From SAR202 cluster bacterium (GTDB taxonomy: Bacteria > Chloroflexota > Dehalococcoidia > Lucifugimonadales > VGZY01), in assembly GCA_016872355.1 (NCBI GenBank), contig VGZY01000012.1:1-50090 (forward strand): DNA of 50,090 bases. Reading direction: 5' to 3'. A program made the translations under genes and the position numbers. A model generated the notes under the pieces. That model saw nothing but the letters and a program-made list of their open reading frames with translations. It was not told the DNA's origin and did not search any database. Positions 8,367 to 18,565 of the stretch are shown here, one piece after another. Each line of letters starts with the position of its first letter. The first letter of the stretch is position 1.

Positions 8367-11300
8367 TTGATCCCTCTCAAGCTCACCGTCCGCAACTTCA
8401 TGTGCTACCGCGACGGCGCGCCCACGCTCGACCTGCAAGGCATACACGTCGCGTGCCTTTGCGGCCAGAACGGCCACGGCAAGTCCGCATTGCTGGACGC
8501 CATAACCTGGGTCCTCTGGGGAAAGGCGCGCGCGGACAAGCAGGAAGAGCTCATCCACCAGGGCCAGGAGGAGATGGCCGTCGACCTGGAGTTCCTTTCC
8601 CACGACCAGCGTTACCGCGCCAGCCGCAGGTACGGCCCTGTGGGCCGCGGCAGGCAGAAGGCCACGCTGCTGGATCTGCAGGTCCTGGAGGGCGATGCCG
8701 TCCGGCCGATCACAGGCAACACGGTGCGGGAGACGGAAGAGCGTATTCGCGATCTTCTGCACCTGGACTACGATACCTTCGTCAACACCGCCTTCCTCCT
8801 CCAGGGCCGCGCCGACATGTTCACCCGCGCCACGCCCAGCCAGCGCAAGGAGACCCTCGCCGAGGTGCTCGGGCTGGGGTACTACCAGAAGCTGGAGGAG
8901 CGTGCGAAGGAACGCGCGCGCGACCTGCAGGAAAAGGTCAGGGACATGGACGCCTCCATCGCACTGACAGAGCAGGAAGTCGCCCGCAAGCCACAGGTGG
9001 AGGCGGACCTTGCGGCGGTCGCCGCCAACCTGGCGCGCATAGAGCCGGAGGCGGAGGCGCAGAAGCAGAAGGCCGAGCAGGCGCAGCAGTCGGTCGACGC
9101 CCTGCGCGTCAAAGTGCACGAGCACGCGGCCGTCGTCCGCCGCCTCGCCGAAGCGCAGCGCGAGGTTGCGGAGCTGGAAAAACAGGCCCGCGCAAACCAG
9201 GCGAAAGTCATCGACTTCGAAACCGTGATGAAGCGCGAGCCGGAGGTGCGCGAGGGGCATGCCCTGCTCCAGAAGACCCGCGCGGAGGCCGAGCGGCTTG
9301 GCGAGGCGCTATCGAAGAAGAGCAGGCTCGACGGCGAGCGGTCGCGACTGGAGCAGGAGATAGCCGTCCGCAAGGCCGGGCTGTCCGCCGCCGCGGAGCA
9401 GCTAAGGAAGCGCATCGCGGACGAGCTCGAGCCCAGGGCGCACAGGCTCCCCCAGCTTGAGGCGGACCTTGCGGCCCTGGAATCAGAGCGCGCACGCCTG
9501 GACGCGCTGGAGGGGCAGGTGAACGCCGCCCGAGCGACGGCAGCCGCCATGGCGGCCGACCTGGAGCGGATGGACCGCGCGATGGTGGCGATGACCTCGC
9601 TGGACCAGAAGCGCACGGCCCTCGAAAAGGAGATCGCCGTGCAGAAGGAGCGGCTGGCCTACCAGGCCGGCCAGCTTCGGAAGACTGTCGCCGGAGAGCT
9701 GGAGCCGCGCGCCAGGCGCATCCCGGAGATCGAGAAGTACATATCGGAGCTCGTCGCCCAGGAGTCCGGCCTTTCAGCCGTGGCGGACTCCATCCGCGCC
9801 CGGCGGGCGGAGGCCGAGGACGCCTCGTCGAAGGCGAAGGCACTCCACGCCGCGAACGAGCGCCTGCGGCACGAGATGGCGGAGACCCGCAAAAAGTTCG
9901 ACATGCTGGACGGCGGCGACCTGAAGTGTCCCCTCTGCAAGACGGACCTCGGGCCGGAGGGCCAGGCCCACCTGCGCCGCGAGTTTGAGGCGCTCGGCCG
10001 CGAGAGCAAGCGCCAGTACCAGGCGAATGAGGCGGAGATAAAGGACCACGAAAAACGGCACAAGGAGCTTTCCGAGGCCATCGGAAAGCTGGAGGCGGAC
10101 CTCGACGGCAGGCGCCGCTTCGTCCAGAGCGCCATAGCCGGCGCGAAGCAGGCGCAGAAGGAGTCCATAGACGCCGCGCACAAGTTCGCCGTGACACAGG
10201 CGGACCTGGTCGCTACGGAAGCGACGATTGCGCAGTCCGACTTCGCGCACAAGGAGCGCGCGCGCCTCGCCACCGTGCACCGCGAGATATCGGCGCTCGG
10301 CTACGACGCCAACGCCCGCGCGGCGCTCCAGCGCAAGGCAAGGGAGACGGCAGACGCCATCGCCAGGCAGGAGGGAGAGCTGAACGCCGGGAGGCAGCGG
10401 GCAGGCATCAGGCTATCGAAGCTGGAGACGGACCTGGATGCGTGCCGCGCGGCCGCGCAGCAGCTTCCCGCCGCCCGCGCGGAGATGGAAGCCACTCAAG
10501 CGCGAATTGCTTCCGGGGACTTCGCGCATGAAGAGCGCCGGCAGCTTGGGAAGCTTAACGAGGCAGTCGCGGCGCTCGGGTACGACGCAGAGAAGCACCG
10601 GGAGGCCCAGGAGCAGGCAAAGAGGCTGGCGGAGTACGACGACCTCCACCGCAGGCTCTCGGACGCCGTCACGAATCTCAACAACCTCCGGGACGCCCTC
10701 GCGGTCATCACCGGCAGCCTCAAGCGCCGCAAGGAAGACGCGGCGCAGGACGAACAGCGCCGTTTGGCCCTGGACGGGGAGCTCAAAGCCCTCCCGGGAC
10801 TGGAGGCGGAGCTGGCAACCGCCCGCGGCCTCTTCCAGTCGACTGAAAGGAGGCTCCAGGACGCGCGCGTTCAGCACCGCGTGCTGTGCAAGCAGCTTGA
10901 GCGCATCGCGGCGCTGGAAGGGCAGCTGAAGGCGAAGCAGAAGGTGCGCAAGGACCTGGTGGACGAGAAGGGGGTCTACGACGAGCTGACGGTCGCGTTC
11001 GGCAAGAACGGAATCCAGGCCCTCATCATCGAGACGGCCATACCGCAGCTACAGGACGACGCGAACGAGCTGCTGGGGAGGCTGACGGAGAACCGCATGT
11101 TCCTCAAGCTCCAGCTTGCGGAGGGCCGCAAGGAGCGGCGCATCGGCATCGCCTCCGAGGAGCTGGAGATCAAGATATCGGACGAGATCGGCACGCGCAG
11201 CTACGAGACCTTCAGCGGCGGCGAGGCGTTCCGCATCAACTTCGCGCTGCGAATAGCGCTCTCAAAGCTCCTCGCGCGCCGTTCGGGCGCTCCCCTGCCC

Positions 11301-11495
11301 ATCCTGTTCATAGACGAGGGGTTCGGCTCGCAGGACCTCGAAGGCCAGGAGCGTCTCAAGGAGGCCATCCAGAGCATCCAGGAGGAGTTCCAGAAGATCA
11401 TCGTCATCACGCACGTGGAAGACATCAAAGAGGCCTTCCCCGTGCGCATAGAGGTCACCAAGACCCCCATGGGGTCCACGTTCGCCGTGGTGTGA
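8367..11495 (+). CDS. sbcC: SbcC/Rad50-type SMC-like exonuclease ATPase subunit
   Basis: This 1042-residue ATPase has the Rad50/SbcC architecture. The N-terminal Walker A is GQNGHGKS (33-40), the Q-loop/lobe is NTAFLLQGRADMF, and long coiled coils flank a zinc hook CPLC (Cys521/Cys524). The ABC signature FSGGEAFR (about 948) and Walker B ILFIDEGFGSQD (about 981) lie at the C-terminus. SbcC pairs with the SbcD/Mre11 nuclease to open hairpins and process DNA ends. I place the start at TTG 8367, 5 nt after AGGAG. The frame stays open upstream to 7791, but that extension belongs to another gene. No sbcD is recognisable in the window. Confidence 0.9.
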   Translation: MIPLKLTVRNFMCYRDGAPTLDLQGIHVACLCGQNGHGKSALLDAITWVLWGKARADKQEELIHQGQEEMAVDLEFLSHDQRYRASRRYGPVGRGRQKATLLDLQVLEGDAVRPITGNTVRETEERIRDLLHLDYDTFVNTAFLLQGRADMFTRATPSQRKETLAEVLGLGYYQKLEERAKERARDLQEKVRDMDASIALTEQEVARKPQVEADLAAVAANLARIEPEAEAQKQKAEQAQQSVDALRVKVHEHAAVVRRLAEAQREVAELEKQARANQAKVIDFETVMKREPEVREGHALLQKTRAEAERLGEALSKKSRLDGERSRLEQEIAVRKAGLSAAAEQLRKRIADELEPRAHRLPQLEADLAALESERARLDALEGQVNAARATAAAMAADLERMDRAMVAMTSLDQKRTALEKEIAVQKERLAYQAGQLRKTVAGELEPRARRIPEIEKYISELVAQESGLSAVADSIRARRAEAEDASSKAKALHAANERLRHEMAETRKKFDMLDGGDLKCPLCKTDLGPEGQAHLRREFEALGRESKRQYQANEAEIKDHEKRHKELSEAIGKLEADLDGRRRFVQSAIAGAKQAQKESIDAAHKFAVTQADLVATEATIAQSDFAHKERARLATVHREISALGYDANARAALQRKARETADAIARQEGELNAGRQRAGIRLSKLETDLDACRAAAQQLPAARAEMEATQARIASGDFAHEERRQLGKLNEAVAALGYDAEKHREAQEQAKRLAEYDDLHRRLSDAVTNLNNLRDALAVITGSLKRRKEDAAQDEQRRLALDGELKALPGLEAELATARGLFQSTERRLQDARVQHRVLCKQLERIAALEGQLKAKQKVRKDLVDEKGVYDELTVAFGKNGIQALIIETAIPQLQDDANELLGRLTENRMFLKLQLAEGRKERRIGIASEELEIKISDEIGTRSYETFSGGEAFRINFALRIALSKLLARRSGAPLPILFIDEGFGSQDLEGQERLKEAIQSIQEEFQKIIVITHVEDIKEAFPVRIEVTKTPMGSTFAVV

Positions 11496-11744
11496 GGTTT
11501 GAGGAGACGGACACACTTCAGGTCACAGAAAGTGGTCTTAGATTCGCCTCATGTTTTCTGACCGCCAAGCGGTCGTCATGCCCGATGAACGTTAAGTCCC
11601 TGACTGGTCACCGTCCATCACGCAGCCAGCCAATCACCGACTTCGAACGAGGTATGGATGAAACACTACCTGACTCTCTATGAATCCTAGTCTCCGTGTT
11701 GTCACTATGAAGCCTATCGATCCCCGTAATTAAAGGAGGAGAAT
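11496..11744. other. Intergenic gap between sbcC and the RHS island
   Basis: Nothing convincing is seen here. Composition drops in GC from the end of sbcC, marking the edge of the RHS island. A TAAAGGAGGAG string at 11731-11741 resembles a Shine-Dalgarno site on the plus strand but is not followed by a plausible ORF. Confidence 0.5.
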
Positions 11745-12131
11745 TTATCCCTTACGGACGGCCTTCAGCAGGATTCCCCAAGCGCCACTAGCCCAACAGA
11801 AAGCGAAAAACCCCGTAACGTTAGCGACGACAAGAATCCAAACAAAGCCGGTAAGCAGGGACCCGGTAAATCCAAATATAGATGTGCCCAAGGGCATTAC
11901 CCACATGGCCCACCTTCTTATGTCAGCCGATTCCTTCCTTATCTTTACAATCAGATACTCACCCCACAAAACTATGCCTATCAGGCCTAAGGTGGCCCCG
12001 CTAACGGCCATTGCCGGGCCGGTTTCAATGAACACTGGCTCGATTCTTGTGGACTGAACTATCTCTACATAACACAAAACGAGGAAGATTGTGAGAGCAG
12101 GCCATGCGTGTCCATTCCGAAAGAATGCCAT
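11745..12131 (-). CDS. Small four-helix membrane protein, candidate immunity partner of the RHS protein
   Basis: This 128-residue protein has four hydrophobic segments: ALTIFLVLCYVEIV, AVSGATLGLIGIVLWGEYLIV, WVMPLGTSIFGFTGSLLTGFV and ILVVANVTGFFAFCWASGAW. A short basic, charged loop (KIRKESADIRR) separates the second and third. The ATG at 12131 follows AGGGGAAG; the frame is open further upstream, but that part overlaps the RHS C-terminus and is not coding-like. It begins 38 nt after the RHS stop on the same strand. That is the position of an immunity gene in polymorphic-toxin loci. I recognise no family; the immunity role is inferred from position alone. Confidence 0.65.
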   Translation of the reverse strand: MAFFRNGHAWPALTIFLVLCYVEIVQSTRIEPVFIETGPAMAVSGATLGLIGIVLWGEYLIVKIRKESADIRRWAMWVMPLGTSIFGFTGSLLTGFVWILVVANVTGFFAFCWASGAWGILLKAVRKG

Positions 12132-12169
12132 GAACTTCCCCTGTATTTTTGGCGCTTTCAAAGACCACC

Positions 12170-15100
12170 TTAATGATGATTCCGCCAGGGTTGGCTGGCA
12201 ACTTGATAGCCGGCATACCCGGAGGCACCAATCGCTGCTACTCCCGCAACAACTGAAACGCCCCCTGCGAACCATCCCGCGGGACCTCCAACTCCCGCAA
12301 CTGTGACCCCAGCTCCGATCAATACAGCCCCTACGCCAAATCCGACTGCAACTATCGCTGTAGCGTGAAGGGCAGACTCCGCTTTGTGCGCCGCGTTCTT
12401 TGTTAGACAACTCCATCCGCAAAAATGCCCGTAGGGATCGGTCAGGGTGAGAGGATTATTCACGACATATCCATAATCCGAAAGCGAGAACATGCCGCCG
12501 TATACCTTCGGTAGCCAACGCGCCTCCCAGTAGTCAGCCCGTGTGAACCTCCCGTACGCGGGATCGTGATACCTCGCCATCATGTGGTACAGCGTCTTGC
12601 CGGCACTTCCCTGGTCCCTGTACGTAGATGAGTACTGGTATGGGTTGTACGTATTGAATGGCGTTCCCACATCTTCGCCAAACGGCCGGTAGTCGTAGTA
12701 GCCCACGGTGCCGTTGATCTTGATCAGGCCCACTACGTTCATAGAGCCATCATAAAGGTAGTAGTAGATCCCGTCCGCGTTCGAGACAAGGATGCGCCGC
12801 CCGTCCGGTGCGCGGACGTACCTGGCCAGCGTCTGATTGCCGCGCTTTTCAAGCGTCATGCCTACTGCGGAATAGTACTGCCGGGTCGTCGTCGAGTTCA
12901 CCACGCTCACGCGCCAGCCATCGCCATACGTAGACATACGTATGGCTGGTGCCGTCGATTGAGGACGTGACCATCCGGTCCGCGCCGTCATAGCCATAGT
13001 AGATGCCGGAGCCTTCGGATTTCAAGTTCCCGTTGTTTTCATAGGTGAAGCTCTTGGTAGTTGTTCCCACCGTCTCGGACAGCATCCAGTTCGCGGCGTT
13101 AAACGTATAAGAGTACGTGGCGCCCCCTACCGACATCTGGGTGCGGTTGCCGTTCCCATCGTACGTAAACGTCTGCGTATACGAGTTCGCGCCAACTCTC
13201 GAGGAGCTGCTGATTTGATTGAGGTCCGTGTAGGCGTAGGTGGTTGTGACGACATTGATATCCTCAACGAGCCGAGTCATGTTGCCGTTGTCGTCGTACT
13301 GGTAGTTGAATTTCTTCAGCGAAACACCGTTCCGCGAATTGTTGACCTGTGTCAAACGACCGCCCTGGTCAACACCGCCGCTTGTATAGCTGAAACTAAT
13401 GGCGTTGCCACTCGGATAGCCGATGGATCGGAGCCGGCCGCTCAGGTCATAGACAGGCCGAGTATTTCCGCCATCGTACGTGTTGTCAATATCGTTTACG
13501 CGTCCGTTGACGTCGTACTGGTAGGTCACGGTCTCCCCGTCGGCGTTGCGAAGGGTCAGCATATTTCCGATGCTGTCGTATGTGTACTGAGTGTACAGCC
13601 CATCCGGCTCCGTGATCTTCTTGATGATGTTCGTAGCGAAGTACTCGTAGGTGGTAGTCGCGAACGCACCGTTACGAATGTCCACCATCTGAGTCCGGTT
13701 ATCGTTCTTATCGTACTTGTACGTCACGGCAAAGGCGCTGCCGGTGGCGCACATATACGTCGTCGTCGCCAGTCGGGACAGGTAGTCGTACTCAAAGCAC
13801 GTCTGTTGGCCCTTTGCATCGGTACGGGATGTCATCAGGCTCCGCTCATTGTCATAGGCCATCTGAACGCGCGCTTTGGTGCTGCTTGCATTTATTGGCG
13901 TGTATATGTCCGTTAGCAACCCGTACCCGTTATAAGCGTATTCGTACGTCATGCCGGTGGGGTTTGACGAAGCCAGTGCAATGGCATTCGGGTCTTTGAC
14001 CGTTAGCTGCTGACCCCAGAAATCGTACGTGTAGTTCCAGGTGCCCCCCAGCTCGTCAACCTTCTGGGTCAATTCCTGTTTTGAGTTGTACGTAGACTCG
14101 GTAGACGTACTGCTGCCCTCAAACTTCGGCGACCACTGCTCGACTACCCTGTTCTGATGGTTGTAGCGGTACTCCGTTACATTACCGAGGCGGTCTGTTA
14201 CCGCAACCAGGTTATTGGGGTTGCCGCTCGGGTTTGAATCCTCATCTCCGCCATACGAGAATGTCGTCGTAGCATTGCTTGCGTCCACCTGCTGGACAAT
14301 GAGATTAGCGTCCCATGTCGCCGACATCCCTACGGCCTCAACGCGGGCCACGTCGAACCATACCGAGCCGGTGGCATTGTAGAGATTTAGCTTAATGGTG
14401 AGCGACAGCTTGTCGGCAGAGGACGGCATCTTCACAGACGGTGTGCTCACTTCAAACCAATCGTTGGTGCCGGTATATGCCGGACTATCGAACTGCTGCC
14501 ACGACGCCAGGTTGTTGTCGTAGTACTCCATGCGCATGAATGCGCCGACCGCACCCGAGACGCTGCTTGTCTTTAGCCAGACTTTTCCGGTGTATACCTC
14601 GCCAGTGACTGCCCTGAACCGCTCGCTTGTGTTATCTCCTTCATACAGCTCCAGGGACCACCGGAGATCGGTGGAGGTAGCGTTAGTATTAAGCTTCGCA
14701 GAAGCGTCTCCAGCGTACTTCACGGAAGTATCCCGTGTATGGCTCCCACCGGGGCTGTTTCCTGACCAGGCCTGGATGATCGTCGCAACGCTCGTCTTCT
14801 CGAAGCTGCCATTATATGCGTTTCCGTACCTTAGGACCCCCGGATTGTCCTGGTTCGGCCCTACAAGGTCCCAAACCACCATGCCGTACTCAGCATTCTC
14901 AATGTAAACGCGATCCGTAGAGGTAGCATAATTGTCATGGTAATCGAATCTCGTTACATTGCCGCGTGTGTCTGTAACGGTCTTGACCCGCTTGTCCGAG
15001 AAGCCAGTATGATAGGCGATTGTGGTCGTCGCGTTCTTGGGGTCAGTGACGGTAGTGAGCACGGCGTACGGGCTGCCGGCGCTATATGCCTGATATCCGA

Positions 15101-17327
15101 AGTAAGTTGTCCTCGCGTCGCCTGTGCCAGCTGCCTCCTCAACACTCGAAAGGAAGGCGTACCCTGTGGAGGTAGCGTAATTCAGGATGGTGTCGATACC
15201 ATCGGGATCCTCGATCGCAGTCAGTACTTTGCTTCCTGAGCAGTGGCCGCTCGTCCACGTGAAATTCACGGAACGCGCGGTAGTTGAGGAGTCGCTGATC
15301 GAGGAGACATACCCGCCTCCGTCGTAATTGTAAGTAAGTTTGTTGGCGGTGTGAAAGCCGTCGTAGGTGCTCAGCAGCCTCTGGAAAGCAGGGCTGCCGT
15401 CTCCAAATGTGGAGCTGCCGCTGAATTCGTGTACGAGACCTATGTCGCTTGTGAGAAGCCACTTACCTGTGTTCGTGTTTTCCACAAGTGTCCAACGAAG
15501 TCCAGAGGCCGATTGATACTTGTAGGTCCCATCCCCTTGAGCGGTACGATTCTCGAAGAGATGAATCGCGCCGTCCGGTCCGTTGATGGTTGCACTTGTG
15601 GGCGTAACGCTCAAGCGTGGTGGCGATATCTGCCAGTTCGAGCCCATGCTCGCAGAGTCGCAACTCTGATTGGCCTTACTGTTGTAAAAGAGGGCTACAT
15701 CGAAGCCAATGCCCCTTCCGGGTATCGAGATCAGGTTCTTTTGGGCTACGACGTTGTGCTTGCTGGTAAGAGTTGTGTAAAGCGTTGTCTTTGCGCCGAG
15801 ACTCCAGGACTGCGACGCGTAGTAGCTCTCAAGTCCGAGGCCGTTGGAGGTGTTGTTATCGGAATCGACAGAGTAGGTGATTTCAAGTTTCGGCTGGTAG
15901 TCTGAAGTGGTGTCGCTCGATTGGAACATCCTGCCCAAATTAGTGGAAGGGCTCTCGTTTGAGACCTTGATCATAGCCCCATAGTTCGGTCTCACACCGG
16001 AAACCCAGTCTGCGGCAAGACCTGTGATGTCGAAATCGTACCACCCCTGCCAAGAAGGATAATCACTAAAGAAAGATGCGCTTGAAGTGGCGTAGAAGTC
16101 GCCGCCGGTAGACGTCCAATTCGTCGATCCGTCCCTCGTCTGCCAGGTAGCCCCAGCCTCCGTCCAGGGATTGGTTACGGCATGAACATTTAGTGTGACG
16201 TCGTCGTTGACAAACCAATCAAATGCATAAAGGGAAAGATCCGCCGAGTCAATTGTTGCGCTGGCGGGAATATGAGAAAGGTCGAACTGAACCAGCGCGC
16301 GGCTATAATATCCGGCATAAGAGAATACAGTTAGGTAGTCTCCGTGATAGTTTACGGTCGGCGTATCGCTCTCGAAGGATGTATCCTTCGCCGAGGTGGC
16401 ATCGGGTTGCATTGTAATCGTAGGGTCGATCACTAAAGGATAAACACGGCTAGAGTCGGCCAACCACTCTGCGTTGGGGGTTATGATCAGGTAACCATCT
16501 TTGATCTCCATCGACACGTCGCTCGAACGGTTAGGGTGCCCAACATCATTGTTTCCGCTGTCGTACATGAACGCCTTTGGCATGTACATGACTTGCTTGT
16601 CGCCCGAATACAATCCGATGGTGCCGTCTTCATTTTCCCGGACATCAAGGCCAGCCGTACCAACGGTAAATGTGAAGCTGGCGTCCTTAACGGGCTGCTT
16701 TAGAACAATCTCTTCCTTTACCCCGTCCGAGTTGACAGTGAGGACCAAGTCTACACCGGGATAGACTTCGGGATAGGTGATCTTGTTTCCTTCGACCACT
16801 GGCTCAACTTCCGCCGCGCCCTCGAGTCCGAAGGAAATTGCCTGGTCGCCCAGAGCAACTTTGACCCCGTCGGCGGACGACACGTCACCGAACATGGCTG
16901 TGAAACTATTTGCCGTCTTCTCAAATGCATAGCCTTCAGCAAGAGAAGGCCTCAGAGTGTTGTCGATGTCCCTCCATACTCCCGGAGACTCTTCGTAGTG
17001 GACCGGGCTGGAGTACACAGTGTCCGTGTAGGTTCCATCCACGTTCAGGACGGTCTTTGATTTGGAAGTGCGTTTCTGAAGGATTTCGCGGGAGGCTTGA
17101 GGCGACTTCAATTGGTCCCCCGCCGTTGTGATTGGGGCATTGTCAGGCGAGGGAGGAAATGACCTTTCCTCATCGTCGGCCAGCTCTGGCAGGATGGGAT
17201 CGGCGGTAAAGGCGTCCACAGGGGAGGAGGTTTGCGCCTGGGCCGTCCCCATTGGTAAGCCGGCAAAGAGTATCGCTAGGATCAGCAGGGGGGATATGAG
17301 CCTTGTGATAAGTCCCAGGTCTTTCAT
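12170..17327 (-). pseudogene. Secreted RHS/YD-repeat protein with DNRLRE-like domain, frameshifted
   Basis: This would be a cell-surface protein of about 1,715 residues if the frame is repaired. The ATG at 17327 (GAGG upstream) starts a Sec signal peptide (LLILAILFAGLPMGTAQA). A DNRLRE-like domain (about 320-490, with RALVQFDLSHIP), a carbohydrate-binding-like beta-sandwich (about 840-1000), YD repeats (about 1040-1465) and the RHS core (YDYRPFGE, ARYHDPAYGRF, DPYGH) follow. The reading frame changes between 12923 and 12942, where a 10-bp unit is present twice (9/10 identical). Removing one copy restores HTYGDGWRVSVV. After the core comes an 80-residue tip with a glycine-rich hydrophobic stretch. 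Codon use is less GC-biased than neighbouring core genes. Confidence 0.85.
12923..12942. repeat. 10-bp near-tandem duplication causing the RHS frameshift
   Basis: Two adjacent 10-bp units (12923-12932 and 12933-12942) differ at one base. They contain the palindrome CATACGTATG across the second unit. Ten bases is not a multiple of three, and deleting either unit joins the two RHS frames exactly. Confidence 0.75.
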
Positions 17328-17376
17328 TACCTTCCTCACTTTGCCGGCGCTGACGTACTAGCATCTCCCATTCCGA

Positions 17377-17419
17377 TTAGTCGTTTAGGACTAACCTAGA
17401 AGGAAACCACATATTAGTC
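17377..17419. promoter_or_regulatory. Triple TTAGTC motif upstream of the RHS gene
   Basis: TTAGTC occurs at 17377-17382, inverted (GACTAA) at 17389-17394 with a 6-bp spacer, and again at 17414-17419. The cluster is 50-92 bp upstream of the RHS start, where a regulator would act. The mini LuxR-type gene lies immediately upstream and is a candidate to bind it. This is inference from position and symmetry. Confidence 0.4.
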
Positions 17420-17468
17420 TTTTACGCCGTTTCAGTGGGTAGGGGTATCACTCTCGGGGTGAACTAGT

Positions 17469-17711
17469 CTAAGTAGAATTGCGGATATTTTCATGCCATG
17501 TGGTCTCGTCTGGTGTGTTAGGCAGCGAGTTTTGAGATGGCCAGCCACCCCTGCGCCCTGTTACACCTTTCTTCAGGCGGACCTTCTTCACGTGCGTCTT
17601 GACAGTATCGACAGAGATATGAAGTTCCTCAGCAATCTGCTGGTTCGTATAGCCCTCGCCCATGTAGTAGAGCACCTCAGCCTCGCGGCGCGTGAGAAAC
17701 TCTGGAAGCAT
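17469..17711 (-). pseudogene. Mini LuxR/GerE-type HTH regulator, C-terminus frameshifted
   Basis: As read, this is an 80-residue protein that is almost only a LuxR-type helix-turn-helix: LTRREAEVLYYMGEGYTNQQIAEELHIS, then VDTVKTHVKKV. The ATG at 17711 has an excellent AAAGGAGGTG site; a longer upstream frame runs through a terminator and is not real. After LKKGV the frame gives GRRGGWPSQN, unlike the family. The other frame gives NRAQGWLAISKLAA then TAA at 17518-17520, which fits the usual 'GVxNRAQAV...' ending. A one- or two-base indel near 17560-17566 explains this. No receiver or ligand domain is present, as in stand-alone GerE-like proteins. It sits just upstream of the RHS gene on the same strand. 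Confidence 0.7.
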
Positions 17712-18013
17712 GGGCACCTCCTTTCGATTTGGAGAAAAGGGCGATCGGGTGATCGGGCTAGGCAAACCAACTACTTGGCCTTTATCACAAATAAGACGAG
17801 GCTCGCAATCAGAAGTGATAGTAAGAATACGTAGGTAATTATGCGAACGTGTTACAGTTTTTGGTTCGCCATCTCGTACTATGTAAATTATTAGACGTTG
17901 CGCGAAGCGCGTTGAGTTGCCCGATACGGCGCTGAGTGTTAGCACTTGCGAGGTCGCCTTACGAGGAGGCGTATCGAGGGGTAAGAACATAAGGCCGGCT
18001 TGCCAACAAGGTA
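17712..18013. other. Upstream region of the mini regulator
   Basis: No gene is seen in this relatively AT-rich 300-bp gap between the mini LuxR gene and the terminator. It presumably contains the promoter for the regulator on the minus strand; an ATAGTA at 17818-17823 (TACTAT on the minus strand) is a possible -10, without a convincing -35. Confidence 0.4.
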
Positions 18014-18056
18014 GAAAAACACTAGGGCGGGTCATAGACCCGCCCTAGTGTTTTTC
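18014..18056. terminator. Perfect bidirectional intrinsic terminator
   Basis: A perfect 20-bp inverted repeat (18014-18033 and 18037-18056) has a 3-nt loop, a GC-rich inner stem (CACTAGGGCGGGTC) and A5/T5 outer tracts. It would act as a rho-independent terminator in either direction. It ends transcription of the small membrane protein gene (stop at 18132, minus) and insulates the RHS island. Confidence 0.9.
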
Positions 18057-18131
18057 TCGTCAGTTTCTGCCGCCGACTAGGCACATTCCGTCGTCTGGTC
18101 GTCCCGCAGCCCGGATCATGCCGTCGATAGC

Positions 18132-18341
18132 CTAGCTGCGCGCGCCCGCCAGCTCCAGATCTCCGGCCCGGCCTTTCTCAAAGTCCATCCCATCCGGCGC
18201 TGAGGCCTCGATACGGCCACCCTGACCTTCCGGCAATTCGGCAGCAAGGACGCGGCTTGCTACGTGGTAGATCTCGCGGAGAGCGGAGGCGGCGCCGGCG
18301 GCGACCAGCAAGGCGATCATGACCGGGACAACAATTTCCAT
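18132..18341 (-). CDS. Small single-pass membrane protein, 69 aa
   Basis: The protein has an N-terminal hydrophobic helix (VVPVMIALLVAAGAASAL) followed by a short amphipathic stretch and an acidic, glycine-rich tail without cysteine. The ATG is preceded by AAGGAGG at ideal spacing, and the gene ends just before a perfect terminator, so it is probably a real single-gene unit. A short palindrome GTTTATGTAAAC (18374-18385) lies in its upstream region. I recognise no family. It could be a surface-anchored or membrane-regulatory peptide; no function can be assigned. Confidence 0.65.
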   Translation of the reverse strand: MEIVVPVMIALLVAAGAASALREIYHVASRVLAAELPEGQGGRIEASAPDGMDFEKGRAGDLELAGARS

Positions 18342-18565
18342 TTTTGCCTCCTTGCCGTCTCGGGCCGCGCGCCTGTTTATGTAAACGGTACAGGGACATT
18401 ATGGTTAGGGATGTGTTATCTGAGTGTTACGTAGACCGACCTTCGTCCTTCCCCGGCGCGCATTCCCCTGCTATCATTCGCTCCGTTTCCAATTCCCAAA
18501 ATGTGCGTTCACGTCTGCGTAATCTGCTCCGGTAGGACCCGGGGCGGACAACCAAGGAGGCTCCC

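Noticed and set aside
7791-11495. One 1,234-residue protein fusing the leader-motif ORF to SbcC
   Set aside because: The first 192 codons include an arginine-rich stretch where another frame is coding-like, and SbcC has its own AGGAG-TTG start at 8367.
17469-18035. A 188-residue LuxR-type protein starting at 18035
   Set aside because: The added N-terminus crosses a perfect terminator and is not coding-like; ATG 17711 has an ideal Shine-Dalgarno site.
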